Shown one piece after another: positions 38,326 through 53,500 of a DNA stretch of 64,000 nucleotides. Within the stretch, counting starts at the first letter, position 1. Every line of letters starts with the position of its first letter. Position numbers and translations under genes: made by a program. The stretch comes from Aldrovandia affinis. Taxonomy: Eukaryota; Chordata; Actinopteri; Notacanthiformes; Halosauridae. The stretch covers positions 5,166,860-5,230,859 of the forward strand of contig JAINUG010000020.1 of the NCBI GenBank assembly GCA_029706075.1, in the 5' to 3' direction. The notes under the pieces were generated by a model. That model searched no databases. It was given only the letters and a program-made list of their open reading frames with translations, and was not told the DNA's origin.

Positions 38326-39982
38326 TTAGAGTATTGTCTCTCGTTTGCACATATCGGGAGCTCATGAGCCGATAGTCATGTGACCGGAGACCGGCTGTTG
38401 TCTATTTAACAGCAGCGGTGAATGAATGCCATTTTCACGCCTCAGCAATTTTTATGACGCATCTAGTTTCTGGATGGTTTCTGGTGTCACAGGAGTTATT
38501 CAAATGTTTGACGCCTGCAGGTAGGAGGCGTGGGAAAGATTGTGAAACAACAAGTAGCATAATACTTTTGCCCACCAGAATACCATTCCAACCAACTACA
38601 TGAACACTGCTGCTTGACAACTGATTATCCCGGTTGCCACCACAAGAGCAGCACTGCTAGCACATACTGCAGGTGGATTTCATGTCATGTGCACATTTGG
38701 ACCCAGTGCAGAAATATTTTTGATCAATAGGCTATAATGGGGGAAAAACTGCTTTTTCTACCAAAGTAACAATTAGATTGTGGCGAACAAAAAGGAGACA
38801 TTATTTATTTGCTTCTTTGGCAACACGATGTGATTAAGTTTGATGCGAGTTGTGTCAGTTCATTAAATGGGACTCAACTGAGCTAATTGATCAGTACTGC
38901 GCCTGCTCAGGCCATGTTGCCGTTGTTAGCTAGCTAACCGGTAAGTTCATGGGGTTCGGCAGCTGGAGTTAGCCTACATGTCCAAAGACTAGGGTGACTA
39001 ACATGTCAGCCAGGTAGTCTGTAAGGTCACCTATTTACATGCTTCAAAGCCAACGCTACCAGTCAACAGCATCACTTACAGACCTCCGTCACATTTTGTG
39101 AAATATAATTATATGGGTCAGGTAATCATCACAGATACTCATCATTTACTTACGTTCCTTTCTGTATGGAGCGTGCACAGCCAAACCACTTGTTTGCAGA
39201 TACTGCAAAGGGACTATGTGTAACTCAACTCCTACTCCAAATATGTTACTTGACTGTGTAAAATAACACAAGGGATCTTGTACATTAAAAACAAGCAAAA
39301 GAAACAATATTAGGACAAATGACAGGCCTATATTGACAGCCCGGGACTTGAAAATTGATTGATGTTGTTAGATGTGCAGATCTCTCCACCAATCTAGATC
39401 TGTATCGGGGCTCAGCATATTTAACAACAACACTCATTTCCTCTTACATTCTGCTATGTTTTGTTTAGGTCATTGTTTTGTCTGAGTCTGCATTCCCAGT
39501 GACTTAAAAAAAAAAGTGAAAAGGTGGCAAAAGAGCAGATAATACAGTTTGACCTAAAAAGTATTCAAATGTTCTGCTGGCATATTACAAATATGATATA
39601 GAGATCAGAATGAACTGCCAGCAATCTGTAAAAACAGTGTTTGTTCAAAGTTTGAGGGCTCAATGTATCACACCTTGAAGTACTGTTCACTATTCAGTTG
39701 CAATGTGCTTTCATCATCTGTTTCAAGAATCCAAAAGCAGCCAACCTTGCAATCCCACTTCAGGCAGCTGTCAAACTGTCTCATTAAAATAAAAAATAAT
39801 ACACACTAACAGGTGTGCGTGGTGAGCACAATTAAGGCGTACAGTACGCTGAGGGAAAGTGATATGGTGTGGAACTTTTTTACATGTCACATACACATGT
39901 CTACTTGTTTATGTAATGTATTAGGCTTAGGCATTATTTTCTGCATTGATTGCTTTATTGCTACCTTTGAATTGTGGCTACA
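38326..39982. other. Intergenic, nothing recognised
   Basis: AT-rich sequence with short frames only; no domains or repeat ends recognised. Confidence 0.45.
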
Positions 39983-40153
39983 GATTTACCTACAGGGTCC
40001 TAGTTTAACTACGTGGTTGCTCCTAGCACCCAGGAACTGTACTTCCCACTAGGGTGGCTTTCAGCTAAACTGTTCTTGACTACGGTTAACACTTTGTTGT
40101 ACGTCGCTCTGGATAAGAGCGTCTGCCAAATGCCTGTAATGTAATGTAATGTA
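39983..40153 (-). repeat. Dispersed SINE-like repeat, copy 2
   Basis: Inverted, nearly identical copy of 12903-13088, ending in GTAATGTAATGTAATGTAA. It lies about 330 bases beyond the maf1 polyA signal. Confidence 0.8.
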
Positions 40154-40483
40154 ACTGGCGACCCCTGGTGTCATATATGTCAATATATGCAACAGCAAGC
40201 AAACTGAAAATAGTCTGGATGCATACTGTGCCAAACCTCCCAATGTTTTGCCGAAAGCACTATGTAAAAATGCTTGATTAGAATAGATTTGCTTCTGACA
40301 TTGTATACAGTCAGAAAGCCAAATGGAATGGTAAAGCTTGTTACAAAGAAAAAAATACTTGCAGGTAATCAGAAACAACACTCTTGGTACATATGGTGAA
40401 AAATAGGTTGCGATGACCAACCAATAAACAGTGCATACCAGGAGAAAATACACTCATTCTCTTCACATAAAAGCACAAATAAA

Positions 40484-40489
40484 TTTATT
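40484..40489 (-). terminator. Likely maf1 polyadenylation signal
   Basis: AATAAA on the minus strand, about 350 bases past the maf1 stop codon and the first good signal downstream of it. Confidence 0.55.
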
Positions 40490-40835
40490 TCTGATGGAAC
40501 AATGGTGGATACACGCAAAACTAGATTTCTTCAACACAAAATACGAAACTAATGAGACCCAAATGGCATACAGGACATCATCAAAATTAAAGAAAGGGAT
40601 GGAATAGTGGAAGATTTTTAAAAATGAATGAGAAACTTCCCCGTCTAAATAGCTTATGGCTTCAATAACATGGAATTAACATGCACTGCTGCATGCAAAA
40701 ACGGGTTTCCAACACAAACGGAGCAAGAAAACAAACTAAGCTGGGAAAGTTAAACAGCTGGTGAAAACAAAGACACGCTGGAGCTTCGCACAGAGCTCGA
40801 GACTCCATCCACGTGTGGCACCCTCGCCAGTGTCA

Positions 40836-43800
40836 TCAGCTGCACGGAGCACCGTATCTGTTGGGGGAGAAAAAGCATCTTCTTAATACATTACTCAGTA
40901 TGCGGACAGGCTGAATAAAATACAAGAGTCAAATTATAAATTGGTCTCAGTGGGACAATATAACAGTTTTTGCCTTAATTCTTATGCAAGTGAGGGTTAA
41001 AGAAAACAGCTATTAAATAACATGTATGCTCTCGTTTCCAGACATTTCAAATTCTTAAAATGAGTTTTTTAGCACAATTTTCTTTGTTTTGTTGCATCAA
41101 TTTGAAGCGCATATGTCAACTGTTTTGTGTGGCAAATATATTTTCATTGATAAACAAAATCTTGGAGGCAAATTATATATAAAAAAGTTTTTTGGTAAGA
41201 GTTCATTCGGGACCCCATAGAGTGCCAGCACCATGTAGTGGAGTTGCATACACTTAATGTTAGGCAAGTTCCCTCTATTATGGGCGGCTAAGCACTCACC
41301 CATCCTCATCCACGTTATCCTCCTCATAGCTGTCCTCGTCTAGCTCCAGTTCCCAATCACTGTCGATGCCAGAGCCTCGTGGGGCCGTGGAAATACTGGC
41401 ACACGGAGATGGGGGTCAGTCACTAAATAACAAACATCCCACAGACAATCGCACAGTTCTGGGTCCATAAGGCCAGTCCTTAATTTCCTCAGATGAGGTA
41501 CATTTCTAACCATGTCTAACCTTTGCTTAAACAGATGGGCCATTTCTGCCCCTCTGCTCAAATAGAGATGGGACATCTCCCCTATGATACCTAATGGCCT
41601 GAGGCTTACCTGACTGACCGACAGGTGAGGAAGACAATCCTTTTCAACCTCTTGTTGTAGAAGAAGTAATTGAAAGACCACAGGCTCTCCACCTCTCCAT
41701 ACGGGTCAGAAGCCATGTCTGGATTATAGCTGCCAGCGACACAGAAGACCATTTATAATGAGTCTGTTTAAACCTCCATATCCTCTCATCACCCTGCCCA
41801 GGTAACTCCCCTGATACACTGATTAACCCTGAGTGGCATTATGGGAAATTAAGAGAAGTATGTAACAGGCACACTGCTTGGCTTCACCTGTAGAGGAGAT
41901 AAATGAAGAGGAGGTCACAGGCTTTACCGGTTTACCTGTAAATGCCACATTGGGAGAGGCAGATCTCGTCATCGATGGCCTGCCACAGCTGGGGCTGAAT
42001 TCGGCTGAACTCTGCCCCGACGGCCGAGGTCAAAGTGCTGTTCACTGCATTGAGCACCTGAGATCGCAACCACACTGCTATCACTACACACCCTGTACAG
42101 CTCAAAACAATGCATTAAAAAGCAAGGAATTGTCTGTTGCACATAATCAAACCAAAATGTGTGATTTGTTAGAAAAAACCAAGGGCTATTCTTCTGGAAT
42201 TTATACTGTTATATTACAAAGTCATGTTTTTTTGTGCATCAAGTCATTTTCGTATCAGTATTTCTGGCTATTGCAAATGCTCCCAAAATTGAATATATAT
42301 TACAACATTCTGAGCAGTTACGTATGTTAATTTACTATGACTAGCCTAGTTCCTGTTTAGCACACAGAGCTGTAACTCAGTGAAGTAAGCCCTCACCCAG
42401 TTAACACTGGGCTCCCGGCTGAAGTCCTGGCTCTTTGCGCGACTGAAGTCGTAGTCGGGACCGAAGGAGGCGTCGAGCGTGGCAAGGAGGTGGAAGACCG
42501 TCTTCTGGCTGCACTTGTCGGAGAGGGGGCATGTCGCCTCATCCCCACTCTGACTGTCAGGGAGAACGACTGTGGGTCAACCTAGAGCCAAGCATTCTTC
42601 CACACACATTGCGCACTCTATAGTTTCCATTAGTGTCTCAATACAAAAGAGCCACCTGAGGGTTAGTGATGCTTGAATGTTTGCTTGAACCCTACAGGGG
42701 GTGATCATTATTTTCATATATTATAGAAAAATAACCATTTCAAATTGTTATTTAAACCTCAATTTTTAATGAAGATATCCCAAATAAAGAACACACGCAA
42801 ATAAATGTATATTTTAATTGTTTATTTAACAAAACTGGTATATTTCACAAAAACTCAGATATCCTTGTGTGCAAAAATATGTGAACCCCTTCAATCAATA
42901 ACTTGTGGCACCTCCTTTAGCAGCGATAACTTGAAGCCAACGTCTCTTCTAGCCACTGATCAGACTGTGGCATCTTCTTTAAGGGATTTATGTCCACTCC
43001 TTAAAGAACCAAGCCAACTCAGTAATGTTTGAGGGCTTTCTGGCATGAACAGCCCACTTCAGGTCTTGCCACAGAATCTCGATTGGATTTAGGTCAGGAC
43101 TTTGACTTAGCCAATCCAAAACACAAAACTTATTTCTCCTGAGCCATTCTTTGGTAGATTTCTTTGAATGCTTTGGATCATTGTCTTGTTGGAACACCCA
43201 CTTTCGGCCATGTTTTAGCTTTCGGACTGATGGCCTGAATTCAAGAATTCTCTGATATCCCTCAGAATTCATGGTTCCCTTAATCCAGGATGTCATTTTT
43301 TTTTTTTTTCCTGGTTAATCAGGAAATGTTTTCAGACCATAGATATCTTGTGGACGTGTGTATGTCATAAGCATACACATTAAGAAATGTTACACTTTTT
43401 GACAGCTGATAGCAGGAGAATGTTCAGCAAATAAAGCAAATAGCCAGAGACATTTAGCATCAGAAAATCTGTATTTCCTGGTTGCTTTTAAATGGTTGCT
43501 GGTGATATTTCAGAAGGACGTCGACTTCAAGGCAGAGTCGTGTTAAATGCTCTCCATTTGTATATTATTTGTCTTACAGAGGACTGATGGAACCCAGGTC
43601 ATTTTGATATGATTTTATATCCTTCCCCAGACTGATGCGCACTCACTACTCTCTTCCTGAGGTCTCCTTAGATCCTGGTATGGTGTGTTTTGCATTCACC
43701 TGTATGGGTAACACTGAACTGACCAGGGGCCTGTCTCATGAAACAGGATTAGTGGGTTAGCGAGTTAACTTTGGGCTTAATCCTGGGTTTTCGGTCTCAC

Positions 43801-45644
43801 AGTGGCTCACTTTTAACTGAGTTGCATCGCCAACTTTTCACAGGTAAGTGGTATTTCACTGTCACTTAAAGCTGACATTGAATGACCGACAGCTATTGCC
43901 ATGATGAACAAAACATATAATGTTAGCTAGTTGTCAAACCACTGCATGACCAAGTGACTGATAGTGATATTTACTTGATAGCCATCTAATTTGTTGTCTT
44001 ATTGGTATATTGTAATTGACAAGTGTGTGTGTGTGTGTGTGTGTTGGGGGGACAATGAGATTATAATAAAAGGATAAATTCACATCTTACGTGGCTTCCG
44101 CAACAACGAATCAGATGACTATCAAGTAAATGTTACTTTTAGTCACTTGGTCACCTATTTTCATAAAAATTGGTTGAGAATTAAGCGAGTTACAGTAGAT
44201 TTTATCAGGGGAAGTCTGCATCTCTCAATAGACTTACGTTTGCTTAGACGCGGATCTGCTCAATGTGGTGGATGCGCAGACGTACCTGAACAGGGTGAAT
44301 GAGGCATCTACGTATATATATACATCTATGGAGTTTATAACCACCATTGCAACACAGGTTAGCGGTAATTGCCTTTGTTGGGCTTTGTGTAGCCAGCTAA
44401 CACAAAGATACACTGACTATGTTGAACTTCCTTCGTGAGACAGTCCCCAGGTTTCTTACCTGTATTTATGAGAGTGACACCCAACTTGGTACCCAATTAT
44501 TTACCCACCTGATTCTACTTACCTACTTAAGTTAACTAAGGAAACAGGAGGATCAATTATTTTTTCCCCTATTTTTACTCTACTATGTATAATTTCCTCT
44601 AAAAACATGTGAAATTAGTAAATATAGACCCTTTATTTCAATTAAGAAAAGACTGGTTCTGATTAAATAAGGATTCTGTGGTAAAAACACTGGATTTCTA
44701 TGATTGCACAATGGGTTCGCAAACTTTCAAGCATCACTGTATATGGATATGGAGTAGTCTGAGGGACTTATCAAAGGAATGGGCGTTTCCATCCTGTTGC
44801 GGAACATTGTACTATGCTTGCTCCAAGATATGAGAAACGACATCACAGGGAAGACTGTAGATGATTGATTTAGCCAGGTTGTTATGGCCAGAATATTTCT
44901 TATCACAGTGGCCTTACTTGTTGGCGCTTGCTCCAAAGGACTGTGGCGGGGAGAGCGGCTCCAGGGCGTGCGGCAAACCCTCCTGGCAAAACTGCTTGAA
45001 CATCTGCTTGTCTTCGCCTGACATTTTACACGAGTAGCTCTCAATCCTACGGACAGTGTAAATCAATAATGTCTCACACTTTCTTTGCTGCTTCCGTTGT
45101 GAATGCAATTTCTACAATTCGCTAACATCTACCTTTCATCAGTGCACACAGAATTTGATTAATGTCACCGTTTCTCATACTCAAAAGGAGCTCTGAACTA
45201 TTGACAAGTCAAGTGTAATAGCTAACTTACTAGCAAAGTGACTTTCCAAGGTAGGTGCTACACGCTAAGGTAGCTAGCGTGTACCTTAGCAATCGGTCAT
45301 TAAAACCAGTAACAAACAGGCAAGCTGATATGCTAGAAGTCAGTTAACACCTGTACGTCATGAGTTTTGTTTAAAAAAAATTTAAAAACTCCTTAGCTAA
45401 TACATATCACGGTAACGAGTAAAGTACCTTTTGTTTTCCTGTTCTGTCATGGCACTAATTTAGTTAACTTAGTAAACCAACGTACATTTCAAGCAGTTTA
45501 CCAACGTAAGTAACGTTAGTTGCACTGCAGCTAGCGAAGTGTTTCGTTTATGAAAACTTACCGTCCCATTATCTGACAATCCCCCGATTCAATTGTGAAT
45601 TGGGAATTTATGGCTTCAAAACTCAAATTGTCCAGGAATTTCAT
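40836..45644 (-). CDS. maf1: Maf1, repressor of RNA polymerase III (seven coding exons)
   Basis: Minus-strand coding exons are 45644-45562, 45046-44918, 42553-42397, 42057-41936, 41729-41610, 41395-41300 and 40857-40836. All junctions are GT-AG and together give 729 nt, 242 residues plus TGA (human MAF1 is 256). Maf1 binds RNA polymerase III and blocks initiation at tRNA and 5S genes when nutrients or mTORC1 activity fall. The start [15 protein letters not shown], the RIESYSCKM block (28-36), the SPP motif at S60 and the C-terminal core with [16 protein letters not shown] are family hallmarks; an acidic tail (about residues 215-236) follows. S60 and S68 keep the positions of human mTORC1 sites, but residue 69 is Ala rather than Pro and the S75 position is Asp. 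The tail ends in GYGAPCS, unlike the human VPVICI. Intron 2 holds a Tc1 relic. Transcription converges on trib3 and diverges from rbck1. Confidence 0.95.
42664..44741 (-). mobile_element. Tc1/mariner relic in maf1 intron 2
   Basis: The ends GTGATGCTTGAATGTTTG (left) and CAAACTTTCAAGCATCAC (right) are inverted copies flanked by TA. The minus strand at 43296-42988 encodes a transposase C-terminus with the DDE-region motifs [17 protein letters not shown] and [17 protein letters not shown]. The N-terminal half is gone and an unrelated element lies inside (43723-44451). Confidence 0.8.
43723..44451. mobile_element. Non-autonomous inverted-end element inside the Tc1 relic
   Basis: The left end CCAGGGGCCTGTCTCATGAA pairs with the right end TTCGTGAGACAGTCCCCAGG in reverse complement at about four of five positions. 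The 729-bp interior has no coding sequence and holds a (GT)n run at 44023-44043. No target duplication is obvious, so the superfamily is not assigned. Confidence 0.5.
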
Positions 45645-45699
45645 TTCGTAACATGTATTTTGGACTATTCGTTTTGTAAAGTAAAGCTACAGGCTAGCA

Positions 45700-47438
45700 A
45701 ATTCACTATCAAACAGTCAACGAACGACAGCTATCAACACTACAAATGAGAAATGATTTCAAATGTGTCCACTTTGTCAACTGAAAAATGCCCCTTTTGT
45801 TTTTATTTGAATGCAACTGACGTTTTAGGTTTGAACTCATATCAAACGATAGGCTGTACCGTCTGGGCCTAAATATTCATAAGTAAGCCGCGTACTAAAT
45901 TTCAATCCCACCGCCTTCAGCGACTTATGTGGTCGTCAAGGAAGTACGTAGCAGCCGCTATTCAACAACCGCAAAATATTACACTTTATGCCTGCACCTA
46001 AAATGACATAAAATACAAATCTATCAACGCGGTAACGATCTCCGTCGAAGGTTTAAGACACTTATATGACTAATAAAAATGTCTTCCTTTTTACTATGAA
46101 ATTCCCAATACCTGCCATTAAATAAACTGAAATTAAATACAATATTCTTCATCCCCATATTTAATCAGGATTTGAATTTAAGCCCCAGGCTTCCTAAAGC
46201 CTTCGCCTTGGGAACAACAGCAATTCGATTTTGAATATTCGCTCTGAATTTACTTCGTTTCTCAAACCTCGGGTTTTGAGAATTTTCTTGTTTTTAACTA
46301 TTGGCCTATTCTTGACCAAATCACAAGGTGGCGCTATCAACAAGTTTTTGCAATTGCTATTTTGTCTATTAGAGACACTTGCTGTAATGAACAGACACGG
46401 AGTCATTTTAATAAAGTGTAAATGGGGAGCATTCATGTCTGGTTAAATATGAACGTATATTACATTTACCCATTTAATTCACAGACCCGTCATAGAGTAG
46501 AGTGCAAAATGTCCCCTTGACATTTGCGTTATGAAATCGTGAAACTTGTGAAATTGTGACCATTATTTCAAAAAACGTTTTTCCCGAAAGATATTGACCT
46601 GATTAAAATAGGTAATATATTAGATATTGAACCATTTTTTGGACTTTATGTTTTGATATATGCAGGATAATCGATGTGGACACGAATCAGATGTGCTGGA
46701 ACATCAATACTACACTTCACTACACTTTACATTTAGCACATTGTTTATGGTTCTGTATTTTGCAGTCATTTAAAAATAATACTTGAATTATCCAATAATA
46801 ATAATTTAATTATCCGTTTTTATAGTCTGCTCCTTGATACAGTACGAACAACTTTCTCCTGTATTTCTTTTGTTGAACCATGCTGGTACGTTGGCCTGTT
46901 TTACTATAGTTTGCTTGAAATAATATTAATATTATTTAGCCTACTTGATAGGCTACGCCAGGTCGTACTGGGGTTTTCATAACTTTTCCTGTAGTTCAGT
47001 TTCATTTCTAAATCCAAAGCTTTGATAACAAGTGTTTCATTTCGCCAAACATTGGGGGGAATTCTAGGAATACCTCACTCAATGGCATCTTGCTTCACCA
47101 GTTTTCCCAACTAGCGTACCAACCAGTGCATATTGTCACTGTCTCGTCAGCTCTTCCTCCTCTCGGTGTTTTCACCTGTCTGTTTTTCTGCGTCATCCCT
47201 CCCCCATTAAAAAATACACTTAAAATACTTAACATAAATTTGGCTTAACATCCAGATTTCAGTTGGTTGATAATTTATTCATTAGCCAACGTTTACATTG
47301 TTGAGATTCTATATGATAAAACATAAATTTCTGAAGTGGGATTTCAAAACACGGATTGACATCTGCACTATTTGTCCGAGCGTCCTTTCATTTGCATAGT
47401 CTACCGGTTCCCCTTTAAATAGTGACTTCCTGGAGTTA
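45700..47438. other. Divergent intergenic region between maf1 and rbck1
   Basis: This stretch lies between two divergent starts. No gene, long ORF with a known domain or clear transposon is visible. It probably contains the maf1 promoter near 45.65-46.0 kb; no TATA box stands out there. Confidence 0.5.
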
Positions 47439-47451
47439 AGTTTCGTTTCAC
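47439..47451 (+). promoter_or_regulatory. Interferon-stimulated response element (ISRE)
   Basis: AGTTTCGTTTCAC fits the ISRE consensus (AGTTTCNNTTTCNC) exactly and is followed by another TTTC repeat. It lies about 120 bases before the proposed donor of the rbck1 leader exon, at a spacing usual for interferon-induced promoters. Function is inferred. Confidence 0.6.
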
Positions 47452-47464
47452 TTTTCTTTTAGCA

Positions 47465-47570
47465 AGCTACATTGTGGATCATCTTCTGGTTTTTAAAAAG
47501 GGAAAACGTAATTTATGAGGTAACATTAAAAGAAGAGACGGTAGAAAGTTGCTAGGCGTACTTTTCGAAG
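47465..47570 (+). other. Probable non-coding first exon of rbck1
   Basis: The first coding exon of rbck1 starts after an acceptor at 50520 (TTTCACAG), so a leader exon is needed. A strong donor, GAAG|GTAAGC, lies at 47570/47571, just downstream of a TTTAAATAG element and an interferon-response motif. The 5' edge is approximate. Confidence 0.45.
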
Positions 47571-47867
47571 GTAAGCTTTGGCGCTAATTATTTCAGTCTT
47601 TATGAAGTAGGCTACATTGATATGCAACTGTGCAAAAGTCCGCACGGGGTGTAATTGTGTTCAACTGTGAACAGATAAAATGTCTCATCTGGCATACGCT
47701 TTAGTACATCGGTCTCGAAGCAGAATGTTGCCCCTAAAAGTTGTTTACCATTTTCAAATTTAAGTTTATTTGGTGTTTTTGTTGATTTCACTGAAAACAT
47801 TATAGTGTCAACGTTTGCATCATAAACATGTTCATATCGTCGACATACTACGCAGAGTTAATCAATA

Positions 47868-48203
47868 TTAGAGAGGCAGGCTCTGTTGACATCTTTAAAC
47901 GGCACTTAAAAACATATCTCTTTAACCTAGCCTTTTTCTAGCACCACATCCTATGATATGAGTCCCATATGCTGTCTTTAAATGACATTTTATGCTCTTA
48001 AATATTTATTGTTTTACTGTTTTAATTAATTCACTGATGTTTTACTGGTCATTGATGTTTTATTGTTTTATTTTCTGCTTACTCTTAACAACTTGTTTTA
48101 TATCTTGTTTTACTTTGTCTGTGAAGCACTTTGCGCTGCATTTCAATGCATGAAAGGTGCTATATAAATAAAGCTTATTATATTATTATTATTATTATTA
48201 TTA
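47868..48203 (+). mobile_element. L2-type LINE 3' end with (TTA)n tail
   Basis: The end of a reverse transcriptase frame (AGSVDIFKRHLKTYLFNLAF, stop) is followed by the LINE 3' UTR with AAGCACTTTGCGCTGCATTT, then GGTGCTATATAAATAAAGC and a TTA repeat. It lies within intron 1 (non-coding) of rbck1. Confidence 0.85.
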
Positions 48204-48320
48204 ATATTAAGCATTTTCATAGGCAATCTTGCATCCCTTTTATACAGCATCTTCTATAAACGTCGTTCCTGTTTGGGGTTTGCCCTATGGGGCATATATA
48301 TATATATATATGCACACACA

Positions 48321-50435
<2,115 letters not shown>

Positions 50436-50445
50436 AGTGTATTAT

Positions 50446-50482
<37 letters not shown>

Positions 50483-50544
50483 TATATAGGTTGTAACTGA
50501 CACATTGTCTCATTTCACAGACCAAATTCATTGTTCACTGTTAA

Positions 50545-53500
50545 ATGGCAGCTTCAGAAGGACAGAATTTAAATGCATTGAAAGAGGGTAAGTGGATAAT
50601 GTAAAATTACGTTCTACTTCTGTGACTGGTCATGGCAAGTTACACACAAAGTTAATAAAATATAATATACTAGTGTTTTTGGAGTAAAACATTTTTTTAA
50701 ATGTGATCCCTCTAGTTGTGGCAGATCTAGTGCCTAATAATTGGAGAACACAGGGTAGGACTCTTAAAAGTTCTACTGCTTTATATTTTACATTTCGCAA
50801 TTGTACAATGGACTATGAGCTCTATGCTCAAACTAATCTCACATTATATCTGTAAGTTTAAAGGAAATCATTTTTAAGGGGGGGCTTATCCCACATCCCC
50901 CTGAAACATCTCAGTAGTTGAAAGGTTGAAGTAGTTGAAAGTGTCCAGAGCCATGATGGCTGAGGTAGAGGAATTTCACCATTGCCCTCCACCATTACCC
51001 CTAATGTTAGCTTCAATGAATTGTCAGAAAATATATTCTTTCCACTGGGTGAAAAATTGGGACTTGGACTGAAGTAAAACATGGCCCTGTTTAAAGACGT
51101 TTTCCCCATACACCAGCGGAAGACTTGGCGCAGGCTCTGAGTGAGGCTCTCAATTGCGGGGGCAAAGAAGAGGCGGGGCGTATCGCCCAACAGCTCGCAG
51201 AGCTGAATGTCCCTGTGTCCGTGCGACTTTCCCAGGAAGCTTATTCCCAGGATGCCATAAAGTATGTGGATCGGTTAAAGGGGCCGTTGCATACATGTGA
51301 CTGCAAGTTCACTTGTGAGGTAAAGGTGAACCTGTTAACTTTTGTCCTGTCGCTGCCACGCAGGTTGAAGGTGGGAGTAGAGGACGCCCAATCAGAATGT
51401 TCTGTTCACATTACCATGACAGTAACACCCGGCATAACCATCTCTGACCTGAAAGACAAGGTAGATATAATCTTCCACTGGAATAGGCAGATATTCCATA
51501 AATGTCATGTGTTGTGGTGAAATTTTATTTTCATATTCTTCCAATTTACGATTGCATTCACAGTAAAATGTCGCATTTATTTTTTACTTCACTTAAACCG
51601 AGTACAGACATCATAAATTAGCCTTTTTGCTCTGATGTTTGTTTGTGAGCCTCTCTTCCTTTAATCGCTGATTCCTGCCTGTCCACAGGTGAACACCAAG
51701 TATGGATTCCATCCATCTCTGCAGAGGTGGGTGATTGGGAAGCGCCTGGCCCGGGACCCAGAGACTCTGTGCAGTCACGGAGTGAAACGGGACGGGGATC
51801 AGGCCTTCCTCTACATTCAGTCTGCACAGGCAGCAAGCCTGAGCCGTGAGCAGCACAAACAGGATGAGGAAAACCGCCGCCTGGACGGTAAACAAGCCCT
51901 CTGCCACACAGTTACTGGTACGGTTACACGGTACAGCTACCACAGCCACAAACATTTAAAGGGCATGGGTCTAGAAAGATGACACCAGATCTGTGTACTC
52001 ATTGCCTCATTACCACTTTCTCTTGTATGTCATTTTTGATCTCCAATTTGTATTGTGTTCTTTATGTCATATTGGCCTATTTTTTTAATTTTTTATATTT
52101 TGTTTTATTATTGACTCTAGATGATTCTATATCTGATCTATATCAATTGATATAGAATTGATATAGAGTTGACTATATCCGTTGATTCTATACCAATCTC
52201 TGTTTCCTGGGTCAACGCTTACCCACTTAAAGATGCATCTCAACTGTGCGGCCAGTAATCTAAGCGAATGTCTGGAACTCCTAGGCCTCCCAGAGTTTTT
52301 GGTCGCTGGAGTTTACTTATCTTCATGCTTACTTTCTTCCCTTGCCACAAAACTCTTGTGAAAAGTTTGAATATTGAGAAACATTTTATTGGGTATTGAG
52401 TTGGGCAGCATGTGGAGTGGATAGAGTAGCCTTGGTAGTACACCCATGGCCAAAAGTTTTGAGAATGACACAAATATTAATTTTCACAAAGTCTGCTGCC
52501 TCAGTTTTTATGATGGCAATTTGCATATACTCCAGAATGTTATGAAGAGTGATCAGATGAATTGCAATTAATTGCAAAGTCCCTTTTGCCATGAAAATGA
52601 ACTTAATCCCCCAAAAACATTTACACTGCATTTCAGCCCTGCCACAAAGGAATAGCTGACATCATGTCAGTGATCTCTCGTTAACACAGGTGAGAGTGTT
52701 GATGAGGACAAGGCTGGAGATCACTCTGTCATGCTGATTGAGTTGGAATAACAGACTGGAAGCTTTAAAAGGAGGGTGGTGCTTGAAATCATTGTTCTTC
52801 CTCTGTTAACCATGGTTACCTGCAAGGAAACACGTGCAGTCATCATTGCTTTGCACAAAAAGGGCTTCACAGGCAAGGATATTGCTGCTAGTAAGATTGC
52901 ACCTAAATCAACCATTTATCGGATCATCAAGAACTTCAAGGAGAGCGGTTCAATTGTTGTGAAGAAGGCTTCAGGGGGCCAAGAAAGTCCAGCAAGCGCC
53001 AGGACCGTCTCCTAAAGTTGATTCAGCTGCGGGATCGGGCACCACCAGTGCAGAGCTTGCTCAGGAATGGCAGCAGACAGGTGTGAGTGCATCTGCACGC
53101 ACAGTGAGGCGAAGACTTTTGGAGGATGGCCTGGTGTCAAGAAGGGCAGCAAAGAAGCCACTTCTCTCCAGGAAAAACATCAGGGACAGACTGATATTCT
53201 GCAAAAGGTACAGGGATTGGACTGCTGAGGACTGGGGTAAAGTCATTTTCTCTGATGAATCCCCTTTCCGATTATTTGGGGCATCCGAAAAAAGCTTGTC
53301 CGGAGAAAGAAAAGGTGAGCGCTACCATCAGTCCTGTGTCATGCCAACAGTAAAGCATCCTGAGACCATTCATGTGTGGGGTTGCTTCTCAGCCAAGGGA
53401 GTGGGCTCACTCACAATTTTGCCTAAGAACACAGCCATGAATAAAGAATGGTACCAAAACATCCTCCGAGAGCAACTTCTCCCAACCATCCAAGAACAGT

